64,000 nucleotides of DNA from NCBI GenBank assembly GCA_963663615.1, contig OY760517.1, positions 2,356,001-2,420,000 on the forward strand. Reading direction: 5' to 3'. Every line of letters starts with the position of its first letter. The first letter of the stretch is position 1. The translations under genes were made by a program, and so were the position numbers. This document shows, piece by piece, positions 1 through 8,959 of the stretch. The notes under the pieces are model-generated. The model was not told where the DNA came from. It saw only the letters and a program-made list of their open reading frames with translations, and ran no database searches. Source of the DNA: G963663615 sp963663615 (GTDB lineage: Bacteria > Bacteroidota > Ignavibacteria > Ignavibacteriales > Melioribacteraceae).

Positions 1-1
1 G

Positions 2-703
2 CTTAACTACAAAGGCGAATCTCTAGAAGGCAAAACTTGTCTTGTATCTGGTTCTGGTAACGTTGCACAATATACTATCGAAAAAGTTCTTGACCTTGGT
101 GGTAAATGTATTACTTTCTCTGACTCTTCAGGTTATATTTATGATGAAGAAGGTATAGACAGAGAAAAATTGGCTTACATTATGGAACTTAAAAACGTTC
201 GTCGTGGACGTGTTAAAGAATATGCTGAAAAATATCCTAACGCTGTTTACACTGCAGTTGATGCTAACATAGATTATAACCCACTATGGGATCACAAAGC
301 AGAAGTTGCTTTCCCATCAGCTACTCAGAATGAAATTAACGCTAAAGATGCTCAGAACCTAAGAAACAACGGCGTTTATGTTGTATCTGAAGGTGCTAAC
401 ATGCCTACTACTCCTGAAGGCGTTAACTTGTTCATCGACGACAAAATTCTTTATGGTCCTGGTAAAGCTGCCAACGCTGGTGGTGTTGCTACTTCAGGTC
501 TTGAAATGAGCCAGAACAGTATGAGACTATCTTGGACTCGTGAAGAAGTTGATGGTAAATTACACCAGATCATGAAATCAATTCACACTAACTGTGTTGA
601 AAATGCTGAAAGATTTGGTACTCCTGGTAACTATGTTAACGGTGCTAACATTGCTGGTTTCCTTAAAGTTGCTGACGCAATGATTGACCAGGGTGTTGTA
701 TAA
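2..703 (+). CDS. gdhA: NAD(P)-specific glutamate dehydrogenase, C-terminal part (5' end outside window)
   Basis: The enzyme interconverts 2-oxoglutarate plus ammonium and glutamate in the cytoplasm. The frame is open from base 2, so the start and roughly the first half of the gene lie outside the window; 233 residues are visible. Seen: a Rossmann coenzyme-binding motif GSGNVAQ at visible residues 17-23 and the family block GKAANAGGVATSGLEMSQN, typical of the roughly 450-residue hexameric class. The ATG at 170 is internal, because homology continues upstream of it. Codon use is strongly biased (many GGT, GCT, CGT, AAC), which suggests high expression. A strong terminator follows 31 bases after the stop, so the gene ends its transcript. 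NADP rather than NAD preference is family inference. Confidence 0.93.
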   Translation, partial: LNYKGESLEGKTCLVSGSGNVAQYTIEKVLDLGGKCITFSDSSGYIYDEEGIDREKLAYIMELKNVRRGRVKEYAEKYPNAVYTAVDANIDYNPLWDHKAEVAFPSATQNEINAKDAQNLRNNGVYVVSEGANMPTTPEGVNLFIDDKILYGPGKAANAGGVATSGLEMSQNSMRLSWTREEVDGKLHQIMKSIHTNCVENAERFGTPGNYVNGANIAGFLKVADAMIDQGVV

Positions 704-734
704 GTAGATATTAGTATGGAATAGATTGGTTAAG

Positions 735-770
735 AAAATCCCCTCGGGCAAAACCTGAGGGGATTTTTTT
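735..770 (+). terminator. Rho-independent terminator of gdhA
   Basis: An 11-bp perfect stem (735-745 with 757-767), extended by a G-T and two G-C pairs, closes a five-base loop. The T-rich 3' arm and tail read TTTTTTT at 764-770. It sits 31 bases past the gdhA stop, facing the convergent gene that ends at 804. The matching A-run on the other side could also let it act on the minus strand. Confidence 0.9.
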
Positions 771-803
771 GTGGGGGGAGACCTAATTCATTGAATCCGG
801 GAT

Positions 804-1676
804 CTATTTTAGTAGTATCATCTTCTTAATAGCTGAATGATGTTCGGTTTTAATTGAATATAGATATATGCCCGAACATAGATTATCAGCATTAAAATTG
901 TAACTGTAATAACCTGCGGGTAATCTGTTATTCACAATTTCAGCAACCACCATTCCTGTTATATCGTAAACAATTAAAGATACTTGTGATGTTTCAGGCA
1001 ATTTGAAAGATATCTCTGTTGAAGGATTAAATGGATTTGGATAATTGTTAAATAACTCAAAATTGTTTACCTCAATATTATCGTCTTCTTCATTAACATC
1101 CGAAATAGGCGTTACTTCAACGTTTAGATATGGGCGAAATTCGCTGTTAGAAGCCTCTTTGGAATAACATTTTGCAAATTTACAATTTGCATCGGCAACC
1201 ATTACCAAACCGTTATTTTCAATTGTTCCATCAGCCCAAGCTTTTACCAAGTCTGTTATATCTATTGTATGCATTCCATTTACACTAAAAGCATAAATTC
1301 CATATTGCGTTGTTTCATTATAACCAATATGTTTGGTTTCGGACCACGTATTCTCATCCCATTCTTCACTTATGGGATATATTCTTACAGTTGTTGCTCC
1401 ACCTGATGGACAACCAAAAAAGCGGTAAATATTTAGTTCGGCTTTATCGATAGTATTGCCCTGAAGTTCTGAAAGATCAAACTTCATCATAATTCTTTGA
1501 TAATTACTAACAGGGGCGTAATTAGCTACCCAAATCTGATCAAAGGCATGTGCTCCCGTATTGATTTCATCAGTGTACATATCATCACTTGGAACAATTT
1601 TCACTTCAGCCGAATAAATGCTGTTGAGCATTATACTTAGATAAAGTAGAAAGCTAAGTAATTTTATATTTTTCAT
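804..1676 (-). CDS. Secreted DNRLRE-domain protein with T9SS type A sorting domain
   Basis: 290 residues. The first about 22 form a signal peptide (MKNIKLLSFLLYLSIMLNSI...). Residues about 25-190 look like a DNRLRE domain, a beta-sandwich of extracellular proteins named for this kind of repeated structure: note FDQIWVANY, RIMMKFDLS and the closing VKAWADGTIENNGLVMVAD. Residues about 210-290 are a T9SS sorting domain: NYPNPFNPSTEI, VYDITGMVV, SGIYLYSIKT and the basic end KKMILLK. The protein is therefore expected to cross the outer membrane through T9SS and be anchored or released. The start has a good ribosome site (AAAGGAG). It lies 17 bases downstream of the barrel gene at 1694-2800 and probably shares its transcript. 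The ligand is unknown. Confidence 0.8.
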   Translation of the reverse strand: MKNIKLLSFLLYLSIMLNSIYSAEVKIVPSDDMYTDEINTGAHAFDQIWVANYAPVSNYQRIMMKFDLSELQGNTIDKAELNIYRFFGCPSGGATTVRIYPISEEWDENTWSETKHIGYNETTQYGIYAFSVNGMHTIDITDLVKAWADGTIENNGLVMVADANCKFAKCYSKEASNSEFRPYLNVEVTPISDVNEEDDNIEVNNFELFNNYPNPFNPSTEISFKLPETSQVSLIVYDITGMVVAEIVNNRLPAGYYSYNFNADNLCSGIYLYSIKTEHHSAIKKMILLK

Positions 1677-1693
1677 AGTTTATTCTCCTTTTA

Positions 1694-2800
1694 TCAAAAC
1701 CCTTTTTGAAGTCTTACAATCAACAATGAAGCATCTTTCTCCACTCCATCGGGAGCGACTAACTGACTCTCATAATCTATGCGAAATAATGTTTGAGAAT
1801 TTTTGTCCATCCAAAAGTTTATGCCCATGGTTACAAAAGAAACCTTGTGATCGCCATAAGCATTAGTTGCTTTATCCCAAAACTGGTAACGCAGATATGG
1901 CTGAATGGCAACAAGCTCTTCAAGCCCGGTTTTAACAGAGTAGCCACTTTCAAGATAAAAAGCATTCATTTCCAAATCTTCCGAATTTATATATATGGTT
2001 TCTGCTTCATCTTCGTATAAAGTACCGCTAAACGGATTATTATAAAATCCTTCAAGCAAATAGTACTCTCCTCTTAATGTAAAGTTATTTGCTTCATAAC
2101 CGGCACCAAAACCCATCCGCATACCATTGCCGTTTTGCATTGTATAATCAGGTCCTTCACCAGTACCGTAATTAGCTTTTATTCTGTTATAATAACCGCC
2201 AAATGCAAGTCCCTTTATTGGTGTAGTTAAAATAAGCCCGATATTCTGATCATACTCCTCATCAATATTGCCAGTTTCTTTACCATTTAGATAAGCAATC
2301 TGCAATAGAACACCATAATTGTTTTCAAAAGTATAATCCAATTCAACTATTGCACCTGTTGGATGGCAAGGAGCCAAGGTTTTTGCAAATCGCAATTTTT
2401 CTGCAGTAAGCAATTCACCACAATCTCTCGATAGGTGAAAACCTCGTAGTATCTCTCCTTTAATAAAACCAACCTTCAAGTATTCAAGAGGTTTGTATAA
2501 AACAGATGCATCCATCAGTGTAAATTGTCCACCAGCTAAGCAAGTAGCTGTACCTGCTTCTATACCATATTCGAATTTTTCACCAATTTTGCCAAGAGCC
2601 TCAATTGATGCATGTCGAATACTAAATCTGGAAGTTGGAGTTTCATACCCTGCAAAAGGCTCCATTTCGTCACCATCAAAGCTTTCAAGTTGTAGTTCCA
2701 GATTTGCATTAAATTCCGGCAGCTTAAATTCTTGTCCGATGATACTGTTAGTTGATACCACTATTAGTAGGGCAATTAGAATTATATAATTTTTTTTCAT
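1694..2800 (-). CDS. Outer-membrane beta-barrel (porin-like) protein
   Basis: 368 residues. A signal peptide of about 22 residues (hydrophobic IILIALLIVV) is followed by alternating amphipathic strands throughout, ending in ...LIVRLQKGF with the C-terminal aromatic residue typical of outer-membrane barrels. The opening FNANLELQLESF and the pattern of short turns recall the phosphate-selective porin O/P group, but I cannot assign a substrate. Two cysteine-containing stretches (RDCGELL and LAPCHPTG) are odd for a barrel and may form a disulfide. It is the first gene of a likely two-gene unit with the DNRLRE protein downstream. A long inverted repeat lies 52-124 bases upstream of its start. Confidence 0.7.
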   Translation of the reverse strand: MKKNYIILIALLIVVSTNSIIGQEFKLPEFNANLELQLESFDGDEMEPFAGYETPTSRFSIRHASIEALGKIGEKFEYGIEAGTATCLAGGQFTLMDASVLYKPLEYLKVGFIKGEILRGFHLSRDCGELLTAEKLRFAKTLAPCHPTGAIVELDYTFENNYGVLLQIAYLNGKETGNIDEEYDQNIGLILTTPIKGLAFGGYYNRIKANYGTGEGPDYTMQNGNGMRMGFGAGYEANNFTLRGEYYLLEGFYNNPFSGTLYEDEAETIYINSEDLEMNAFYLESGYSVKTGLEELVAIQPYLRYQFWDKATNAYGDHKVSFVTMGINFWMDKNSQTLFRIDYESQLVAPDGVEKDASLLIVRLQKGF

Positions 2801-2852
2801 AGCATTACTTTTAATTTTTAAGAATTAGTTGTTTTCATTAGCTGTCTTCCAG

Positions 2853-2924
2853 ATATTAGAATCTTAATATATTATTTAGACGTTCAAGCATACCAAAGCA
2901 CAATCTATATTAAGATTCTAATAT
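2853..2924. repeat. 19-bp perfect inverted repeat with 34-base spacer
   Basis: Bases 2853-2871 and 2906-2924 are exact reverse complements over 19 bp, separated by 34 bases. Each arm is itself roughly symmetric around TTAGAATCTTAA. It lies upstream of the minus-strand barrel gene. The minus-strand run after the hairpin is not T-rich, so a simple terminator is less likely than a paired operator or an RNA leader structure. Confidence 0.75.
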
Positions 2925-3305
2925 TCTTTTTTTGTAATATTGATTTTGTCTGCTTCAAAAAGAAACAGTTAATAATTTTTATCTGGACTTAATCTAAATT
3001 AATATAACGTATATTTCAAGCGAAAAAAACAATTTAATTAGTATTCTCATCAAAAACTTTGAGATATCTTATAAATGTGTAAAATCTCTCTATTCAATCC
3101 ATTATTTTAACTCTAATTATCCTTCCACCATAAAATGAAGCAAAACGGCTTTTAAGTTTTAACAGAAACTATTTTACATCTCATTTTATTAAATTTGGAC
3201 CTTACAAATCACCGAATGCTGCTCAAATAAATTCATAATCGAATAGCCAAAGTTTCTTATTTTTCTAATACTATTGCTGATTAACTTAATTCTTATTTGA
3301 CAAAC

Positions 3306-3323
3306 GGTTAATACGTACTAACC
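3306..3323. promoter_or_regulatory. Palindromic operator candidate upstream of the receiver/PEP-binding gene
   Basis: GGTTAATACGTACTAACC pairs with itself at eight of nine positions. It lies 83 bases before the ATG at 3407. Dyad symmetry of this size is typical of a dimeric regulator's site, but no regulator gene is adjacent. Confidence 0.4.
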
Positions 3324-3351
3324 AACTTTTCTACATTTCTCCTTTCCTTTT

Positions 3352-3370
3352 AACTGATAAAATATTAGTT
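3352..3370 (+). promoter_or_regulatory. Small leader hairpin
   Basis: AACTGATA and TATTAGTT pair over eight positions (one G-T) around a three-A loop, followed by TTTATT. It is 36 bases before the start at 3407. It may be a weak attenuator or simply a transcript-end structure. Confidence 0.3.
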
Positions 3371-3406
3371 TTATTCCTTAGTCACTAACCGTGCGGATTT
3401 GCTGAT

Positions 3407-6400
3407 ATGGATTTTTTTGCTGACAAACCTAAAAAAAGATTTGACCCCAATAACGTTGAACATGGATATGGTAACCGGTTTCTTGGTTTTCAAAACCTCA
3501 TGCGGTTCAGGATACGTAACATACTACTAGTTTCCAGTCTGTACGATCTCTACCTGTTTGAAGAAGACGGCAGGCTTTACGAGCTGATACGAGCCGAGTA
3601 CCAACTGCTTAACCTTAGTCACTCCCCCGACCTTGTGCGTGTATCCAATGGTAAGGACGCTATAGAAATGGTGAAGGAGGAAAAGCGTTTTGACCTTATT
3701 ATCACTACCCTTCACATCGATGATATGACCACAATAAACTTTGCCAACCTGGTAAAGGAATCGGGGATAGATGTACCGGTTGTTCTTCTTGCTCACGATA
3801 ATCGCGAGCTTAAATACCTAATGTTGAAAGAAGAGAGCCAGATTTTTGATCGAATCTTTATTTGGCAAGGTGATTTCCGTATTATCGTTGCAATCATCAA
3901 GTATATTGAAGATGCCAGAAATATTGAACATGATACCAAAATTGTTGGGGTACAGAGCATAATTGTTATTGAAGATAGTATTAGGTACTATTCATCCTTT
4001 CTACCCCTTATTTACAACGAGATATTAAACCAGTCAACACGACTTATTTCCGAAGGGATTAACCTCACTCACAGATTCCTGAGAATGCGAGCAAGACCCA
4101 AAATATTGCTTTGCTCAACTTACGAAGAAGCATGGGATTATTTTGAACGTAACCAGGAATTTATACTTGGTATTGTATCCGATGTTGATTTTCCAAAAGA
4201 TGGTGTACAGGACAAACACGCAGGAATAAAGTTTGCAAAAGCTGTTAAGGAAGTTCACTCCGATATCCCTGTACTCCTTATGTCGCAAGATGGTGATAAC
4301 GAAGAATTAGCTCATAAAATTGAAACAGCATTTATCAGGAAACACTCTTCTACCCTCCTGGATGAACTTCGTCATTTTATGATCGAGTTTTTCAGTTTTG
4401 GCGATTTTGTTTTCCGTCTCCCTGATGGGGATGAGGTTGGAAGAGCTACAAATCTTAAAGGTCTAAAAAAAATGCTCAAGAAGGCACCAATTGAAAGCAT
4501 AAAGTATCATGCTGAACGCAACCACTTCTCAAACTGGCTAAAAGCCCGTACAGAGTTCTGGCTGGCACATCAGCTACGTCCGCGACGAGTAACCGATTAT
4601 GCTGTGCTTGAGGATTTGCGTTACGATCTTATCGATTCGCTTTGCGAGTATCAGGAAATGCGGCAAAGAGGTATTATAACCGATTTCAAAAAAGAAGCTT
4701 TTGACCCCGTTAGTGGCTTTGCACGTATAGGTGGGGGTTCGCTTGGGGGCAAGGCTAGAGGTCTGGGATTTGTGAATACATTGATTAACGACTATCAGGT
4801 AAGAACAAAATTTGATGACGTGCTAATACATGTTCCTGCGGCTATAGTTCTTGCAACAGATGTATTTGATCAGTTTATGGAAGAAAATAACCTGCTTAAA
4901 TTTGCGTTGCAGTGTGAAAATGATGATGAAATTACTGAAAGATTTATATCTGCCCCAAAATTTCCTGAACAGGTTATTATGGAGCTTGCCGAATTTCTGG
5001 ATGTAATAAGATCACCACTGGCAATAAGAAGTTCAAGTTTACTCGAGGATTCGCAATACCATCCGTTTGCCGGAGTTTACGATACATTTATGTTGCCTAA
5101 TAACGAAACCGATTCTCTTTCAAGATTGGAAAATTTGATCGTTACAATAAAAAAAGTTTACGCCTCAACCTACCATAAACGGGCAAAAGAATATATCAAT
5201 GTTACGTCTTACCGTCTGGAAGAAGAAAAAATGGCGATTGTTATTCAAAAAATTATTGGCAAGCAGCATGACAGCCGCTTTTATCCTGATTTTAGCGGTG
5301 TAGGCAAATCATACAACTTTTATCCTCATCCACCTCAAACATCATCGGATGGTATTGTTGATGTTGCTCTGGGACTTGGTAAACAGGTAGTTGATGGTGG
5401 TAACACTGTTAGATTTTGCCCCAAATACCCTACTGACCTTATCCAGTTCTATTCAGTGCAGGAATCACTCGATAACAATCAAACCGAGTTTTATTACCTC
5501 GATCTTGAAGGGAACATGACGTACGACAATGATCCTGAAGATCACTTTGTAAAAACAGAAAAGCTTGAGGTTGCAGAGGATGATGGTTCCCTGCTTTATA
5601 TGGGATCAACCTATGTACCTGAAAATGATGCTATATATGACGGACTTTCGAGAGATGGTTTCAGGGTGGTTACTTTTGGTCCAATACTTAGATACAAAAT
5701 GTTTCCTCTCCCAGATATTACCGATCTCCTTCTGGAAATGGGTGCATGGGGAATGGGAACACCGGTAGAAATTGAATTTGCTGTAAACATGTCAACCAAG
5801 CGTGGTCAGCCAAAAGAATTCGGATTCCTCCAAATGAGACCCCTCGTAATCAGTCACGAACTTGACGAACTTGATTTTGAAGAGTTTTCTACTAATAACG
5901 CATTTGCTCATAGCGATTTTGTTCTTGGGCATGGATTAATTGAGGATATAAAAGATGTAATTTATGTTGATTTCGACAAATTCGATAGAGCGAAAACACA
6001 GAAAATTGCAGAGGAGGTTGCCCACTTTAATGCAAAACTTGTAGAACAGGAAAAACCTTATCTCCTTATTGGATACGGCAGATGGGGTACTTTGGATCCG
6101 TGGCTTGGTATTCCGGTTAAATGGGAACAGATTTCGGGAGCGCGTGCAATAATTGAAGCAAACTTCAAGGAGTTTTCAGTAACTCCATCCCAGGGGTCAC
6201 ATTTCTTCCAGAACATTACAGCCTTTATGGTTGGATACCTTACTGTGAACGAACATATTGATCAGGGTTTTGTTGATTGGGACTGGTTAAAAGATATTAA
6301 ACCGGAGAAAAGCCTGGAATATACGCATCATATAAGCTTCGATGAACCATTTACAATAAAACTAAATGGTCATCAGCATAAAGGAATTATTTATAAACCG

Positions 6401-6409
6401 GGTACGTAA
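3407..6409 (+). CDS. PEP/pyruvate-binding (PPDK N-terminal-like) protein with two N-terminal receiver-like domains
   Basis: 1000 residues, no signal peptide or membrane segment, so cytoplasmic. Residues about 38-165 resemble a response-regulator receiver, but the usual phospho-acceptor Asp is replaced (DLIITTLHID, residues 96-105). Residues about 180-310 form a second receiver-like domain that keeps an acidic VIEDS turn and an Asp at VSDVDFP, so it could be phosphorylated. From about 440 onward is an ATP-grasp domain of the pyruvate phosphate dikinase/PEP synthase type: GGGSLGGKARGLG, PLAIRSSSLLEDS (about 537-549) and FLQMRPLV (about 806). I see no phosphohistidine swivel domain and no PEP-binding barrel, so it cannot be a full PPDK; the last about 190 residues (GYGRWGTLDPWLG) are unassigned. 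It stands alone, converging on phoU. Its function is unknown. Confidence 0.75.
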   Translation: MDFFADKPKKRFDPNNVEHGYGNRFLGFQNLMRFRIRNILLVSSLYDLYLFEEDGRLYELIRAEYQLLNLSHSPDLVRVSNGKDAIEMVKEEKRFDLIITTLHIDDMTTINFANLVKESGIDVPVVLLAHDNRELKYLMLKEESQIFDRIFIWQGDFRIIVAIIKYIEDARNIEHDTKIVGVQSIIVIEDSIRYYSSFLPLIYNEILNQSTRLISEGINLTHRFLRMRARPKILLCSTYEEAWDYFERNQEFILGIVSDVDFPKDGVQDKHAGIKFAKAVKEVHSDIPVLLMSQDGDNEELAHKIETAFIRKHSSTLLDELRHFMIEFFSFGDFVFRLPDGDEVGRATNLKGLKKMLKKAPIESIKYHAERNHFSNWLKARTEFWLAHQLRPRRVTDYAVLEDLRYDLIDSLCEYQEMRQRGIITDFKKEAFDPVSGFARIGGGSLGGKARGLGFVNTLINDYQVRTKFDDVLIHVPAAIVLATDVFDQFMEENNLLKFALQCENDDEITERFISAPKFPEQVIMELAEFLDVIRSPLAIRSSSLLEDSQYHPFAGVYDTFMLPNNETDSLSRLENLIVTIKKVYASTYHKRAKEYINVTSYRLEEEKMAIVIQKIIGKQHDSRFYPDFSGVGKSYNFYPHPPQTSSDGIVDVALGLGKQVVDGGNTVRFCPKYPTDLIQFYSVQESLDNNQTEFYYLDLEGNMTYDNDPEDHFVKTEKLEVAEDDGSLLYMGSTYVPENDAIYDGLSRDGFRVVTFGPILRYKMFPLPDITDLLLEMGAWGMGTPVEIEFAVNMSTKRGQPKEFGFLQMRPLVISHELDELDFEEFSTNNAFAHSDFVLGHGLIEDIKDVIYVDFDKFDRAKTQKIAEEVAHFNAKLVEQEKPYLLIGYGRWGTLDPWLGIPVKWEQISGARAIIEANFKEFSVTPSQGSHFFQNITAFMVGYLTVNEHIDQGFVDWDWLKDIKPEKSLEYTHHISFDEPFTIKLNGHQHKGIIYKPGT

Positions 6410-6420
6410 CTATTCGTACC
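6401..6420. terminator. Possible bidirectional terminator between convergent genes
   Basis: GGTACG (6401-6406) and CGTACC (6415-6420) form a 6-bp stem around an eight-base loop exactly where the two convergent coding regions meet (stops at 6409 and 6410). The plus-strand tail TGTGTTTTATT is moderately T-rich. The stem is short, so strength is uncertain. Confidence 0.4.
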
Positions 6421-7072
6421 TGTGTTTTATTAATTGAGCTTTCACAATAAAATAAACTTCCTCGCAAATATTTGTAGCGTGGTCGCCAAGTCTTTCCAAC
6501 TCCTGGAACAGATTGTAGATTATTAAACCGGATCGCACGTTTTCTGTGCTTTCCTGCATAATCTCTGTAACCAGTTCCGAGTTCTCTTTTACTATATCAT
6601 CAAGTCTTTCTTCATCCACCAATACAGATTTGGCAAGCTCCGAATCATTATTGATAAAGGCATCAATTGATTTGCGAATCATTTCACGAGTAAGCAAAGC
6701 AGTGGTACTGAAATTTAACCGTTCATGGAAATCCGGCTTTTTACCAAGATCAACCGCATTCCATGAAATATTTACAGCCAAATCTCCAATTCGCTCAAGA
6801 TTAGAGTTTATTTTTAATGCTGACATAATTAAACGAAGGTCCATTGCAACCGGTTGGTTAAGTGCAAATAACTTCTGACAAATTTTTTCTATCTTAACAT
6901 CAAATTTGTTAACCTTGTTATCCCTGTCGATAACATACTCTGCCAGCTCTCTGTTTTCTTCCTCAACTGCCTTTATGGCATATTCCACCTGTTCATCAAC
7001 CAGACTGCACATTTTTATCAGCTTGGTTTTCAATTTTTCGAGCTGTATGTCAAACGGTCTTTCTATAATCAT
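6410..7072 (-). CDS. phoU: Phosphate signalling/transport regulator PhoU
   Basis: 220 residues, all helical in pattern, made of two similar PhoU three-helix bundles. The metal-binding repeat appears twice, as NLERIGD (91-97) and ELERLGD (191-197). PhoU restrains the Pst transporter and the PhoR-type sensor kinase when phosphate is plentiful, working at the inner face of the membrane. It is the last gene of the pstS-pstC-pstA-pstB-phoU series on the minus strand, 145 bases after pstB, a wider gap than inside the pst genes. The gene ends tail to tail with the receiver/PEP-binding gene without a single base between them. No PhoB/PhoR pair is present in the window. Confidence 0.95.
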   Translation of the reverse strand: MIIERPFDIQLEKLKTKLIKMCSLVDEQVEYAIKAVEEENRELAEYVIDRDNKVNKFDVKIEKICQKLFALNQPVAMDLRLIMSALKINSNLERIGDLAVNISWNAVDLGKKPDFHERLNFSTTALLTREMIRKSIDAFINNDSELAKSVLVDEERLDDIVKENSELVTEIMQESTENVRSGLIIYNLFQELERLGDHATNICEEVYFIVKAQLIKHRYE

Positions 7073-7217
7073 AATATCTCATTACCCGGCAATAATATTT
7101 GCAGAGTTTATTTCACAATGCTCAAATAAATAAAGCCAAACATAATAAAAAAGGCATGAATAAAGTATATAGGGAAATAGATTTAACAAAAAGAAAACAT
7201 TATAATCGCATTTCAGC

Positions 7218-7976
7218 TTAGCCGTATCTTCCTGTAATATAGTCTTCGGTCTGTTGATTTGTAGGGTTTGTAAAGAGTTTTGTTGTTTTTTCGAATTCAA
7301 CCAACTGCCCCATATAGAAAAATGCTGTATAATCGCTAATACGTGCCGCCTGTTGCATATTATGGGTAATAATTATTACAGTATAGTCGTTTCTCAGCTC
7401 CATCATAAGCTCTTCAATTTTGGCAGTAGAAGCAGGATCAAGTGCACTGGCAGGTTCATCAAGTAAAATAACATCAGGTTCAATACTTAACACCCTGGCA
7501 ATACACAACCTCTGTTGCTGACCAGCAGAAAGGTTAAGGGCACTGTCATTTAGTCTATCTTTTACCTCATCCCAAATTGCAGCTTTTTTACAAACTTTTT
7601 CTACAATTTCATCCAGGTCATTTTTTTTCTTAACACCATGCAATTTGGGGGCAAAAGTAATATTATCATAAACCGACTTTGGAAATAAATTAGAAGTCTG
7701 AAACACCATACCAACATGTTTACGTAAATTAACTACATCAATATCACGTTTGTATATATCTATACCATCAATATAAACTTCACCGGTTTTTCTAAACCCG
7801 GGTATATATTCATTCATTCGGTTAAGAGTTTTAAGAAAAGTTGACTTACCGCAACCGGAAGGACCAATAATAGATGTAATTTTATGTGAGTATATTTCAA
7901 GCGAAATATTATTAAGTGCCTGCTGATAATCAAAATACACACTTAAGTTCTGAGTTTTAATTTTAAGTTCTTTCAT
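7218..7976 (-). CDS. pstB: Phosphate ABC transporter ATP-binding protein PstB
   Basis: 252 residues, the normal length. It hydrolyses ATP to drive phosphate import through PstA/PstC at the cytoplasmic face. Visible motifs are Walker A GPSGCGKST (38-46), the ABC signature LSAGQQQR (149-156), Walker B VILLDEP (169-175) and the switch histidine in IIITHNMQQAAR. The QTSNLFPKSVYDN stretch is typical of PstB rather than other importers. It begins 7 bases downstream of pstA, consistent with a shared transcript. Confidence 0.97.
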   Translation of the reverse strand: MKELKIKTQNLSVYFDYQQALNNISLEIYSHKITSIIGPSGCGKSTFLKTLNRMNEYIPGFRKTGEVYIDGIDIYKRDIDVVNLRKHVGMVFQTSNLFPKSVYDNITFAPKLHGVKKKNDLDEIVEKVCKKAAIWDEVKDRLNDSALNLSAGQQQRLCIARVLSIEPDVILLDEPASALDPASTAKIEELMMELRNDYTVIIITHNMQQAARISDYTAFFYMGQLVEFEKTTKLFTNPTNQQTEDYITGRYG

Positions 7977-7983
7977 GCAGTTA

Positions 7984-8958
7984 TTATTTTAAGTCTTCCA
8001 AAATTTTCCTGAATCTGTACCTAAAAATAACAGATACAAAATTTAATACTGTAACCAAAATCATTAAAACCAGAGCAGTTCCAAACTGAAATGGTCTTGT
8101 AAGTTCAAAGTTTGCCGATTGCGTTGAAAGTGCAAAAAGATGATAAGTTAAGCTCATAAACTGATCTGCCGGATTAACAACAGGAATCGTAAAAAGTCCT
8201 GTATCAATATTTGCTATTGGTAAATCGGGAAGAAAAAATGCAGCACCAAGAAACAAAATAGGAGCAGTTTCACCCACACCGCGACTCATAGCTAGAATAA
8301 CACCAGTCATAATACCCGATCTTGATTGAGGTATAACAACGCGCGAAATAGTTTGCCACTTGGTAGCACCCAGAGCATAGGACGAAACTCTCTGTTCCAG
8401 TGGCACAGCCTGGAGCGATTCAATAGTAGTTATAATAATTGTAGGTAATATAAGAACTGCCAAAGTAGCAGATGCCCATAACAAGGCAGGTTTACCAAAA
8501 AGTAATCCGGTTTGAAGCACGATATCCATTTCACGTCCTACAAACAGCACAAAAAAGCCAAGTCCAAACAATCCAAAAACAATAGAAGGTACACCGGCAA
8601 GATTATTCACACTAATCAAAATAATTCTTCGCCAGAACGAATCCTCCGAAAACTCATTTATATAAATAGCTGCACTAACCCCAATTGGTGCAGCAAAAAG
8701 TATCATTAGCAAGGAAACCATAAAAGTGCCAAAAATTGCAGGCATTATACCGCCTTTGGTCATATTTTCTCTTGGTATATCTGTAATAAATTGCCAGCTT
8801 AATACCCCGCTTGCTTCAAAAAGAATTATAGCCAGTATAAGTATAAACACGAAAAGAATGGAATAAGTAACCGATTTAACAGTCCAAATACCCGCAGTAT
8901 CAGAAAATTTTTGCCATCTGTAATTTTTAATTTTTTCTGTTAAATCTTTAATCTTCAC
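7984..8958 (-). CDS. pstA: Phosphate ABC transporter permease PstA
   Basis: 324 residues. It is an integral membrane subunit that forms the phosphate channel with PstC. An N-terminal segment at about 30-55 is followed by the core permease helices. The coupling-helix region reads SSYALGATKWQTISRVVIPQ, a standard form of the EAA loop that docks onto PstB. It starts one base after the pstC stop, so translation is probably coupled. The extracytoplasmic loop near QFMSLTYHLFALST fits PstA rather than PstC. Confidence 0.96.
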   Translation of the reverse strand: MKIKDLTEKIKNYRWQKFSDTAGIWTVKSVTYSILFVFILILAIILFEASGVLSWQFITDIPRENMTKGGIMPAIFGTFMVSLLMILFAAPIGVSAAIYINEFSEDSFWRRIILISVNNLAGVPSIVFGLFGLGFFVLFVGREMDIVLQTGLLFGKPALLWASATLAVLILPTIIITTIESLQAVPLEQRVSSYALGATKWQTISRVVIPQSRSGIMTGVILAMSRGVGETAPILFLGAAFFLPDLPIANIDTGLFTIPVVNPADQFMSLTYHLFALSTQSANFELTRPFQFGTALVLMILVTVLNFVSVIFRYRFRKILEDLK

Positions 8959-8959
8959 T

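Larger units (their letters stand above)
2801..3406. promoter_or_regulatory. 606-base divergent intergenic region
   Basis: No credible coding sequence is visible on either strand. The region separates the minus-strand barrel gene from the plus-strand receiver/PEP-binding gene, so both promoters should lie here. It contains three symmetric elements described separately: a 19-bp inverted repeat pair (2853-2924), a near-perfect 18-bp palindrome (3306-3323) and a small hairpin (3352-3370). The rest is very AT-rich without other structure that I can see. Confidence 0.6.

Noticed and set aside
2493..2789. Plus-strand open frame of 98 codons antisense to the porin-like gene
   Set aside because: Shadow frame; the minus-strand gene has signal peptide and barrel features.
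6546..6878. Plus-strand open frame of 110 codons antisense to phoU
   Set aside because: Serine/isoleucine-rich shadow of the phoU gene.
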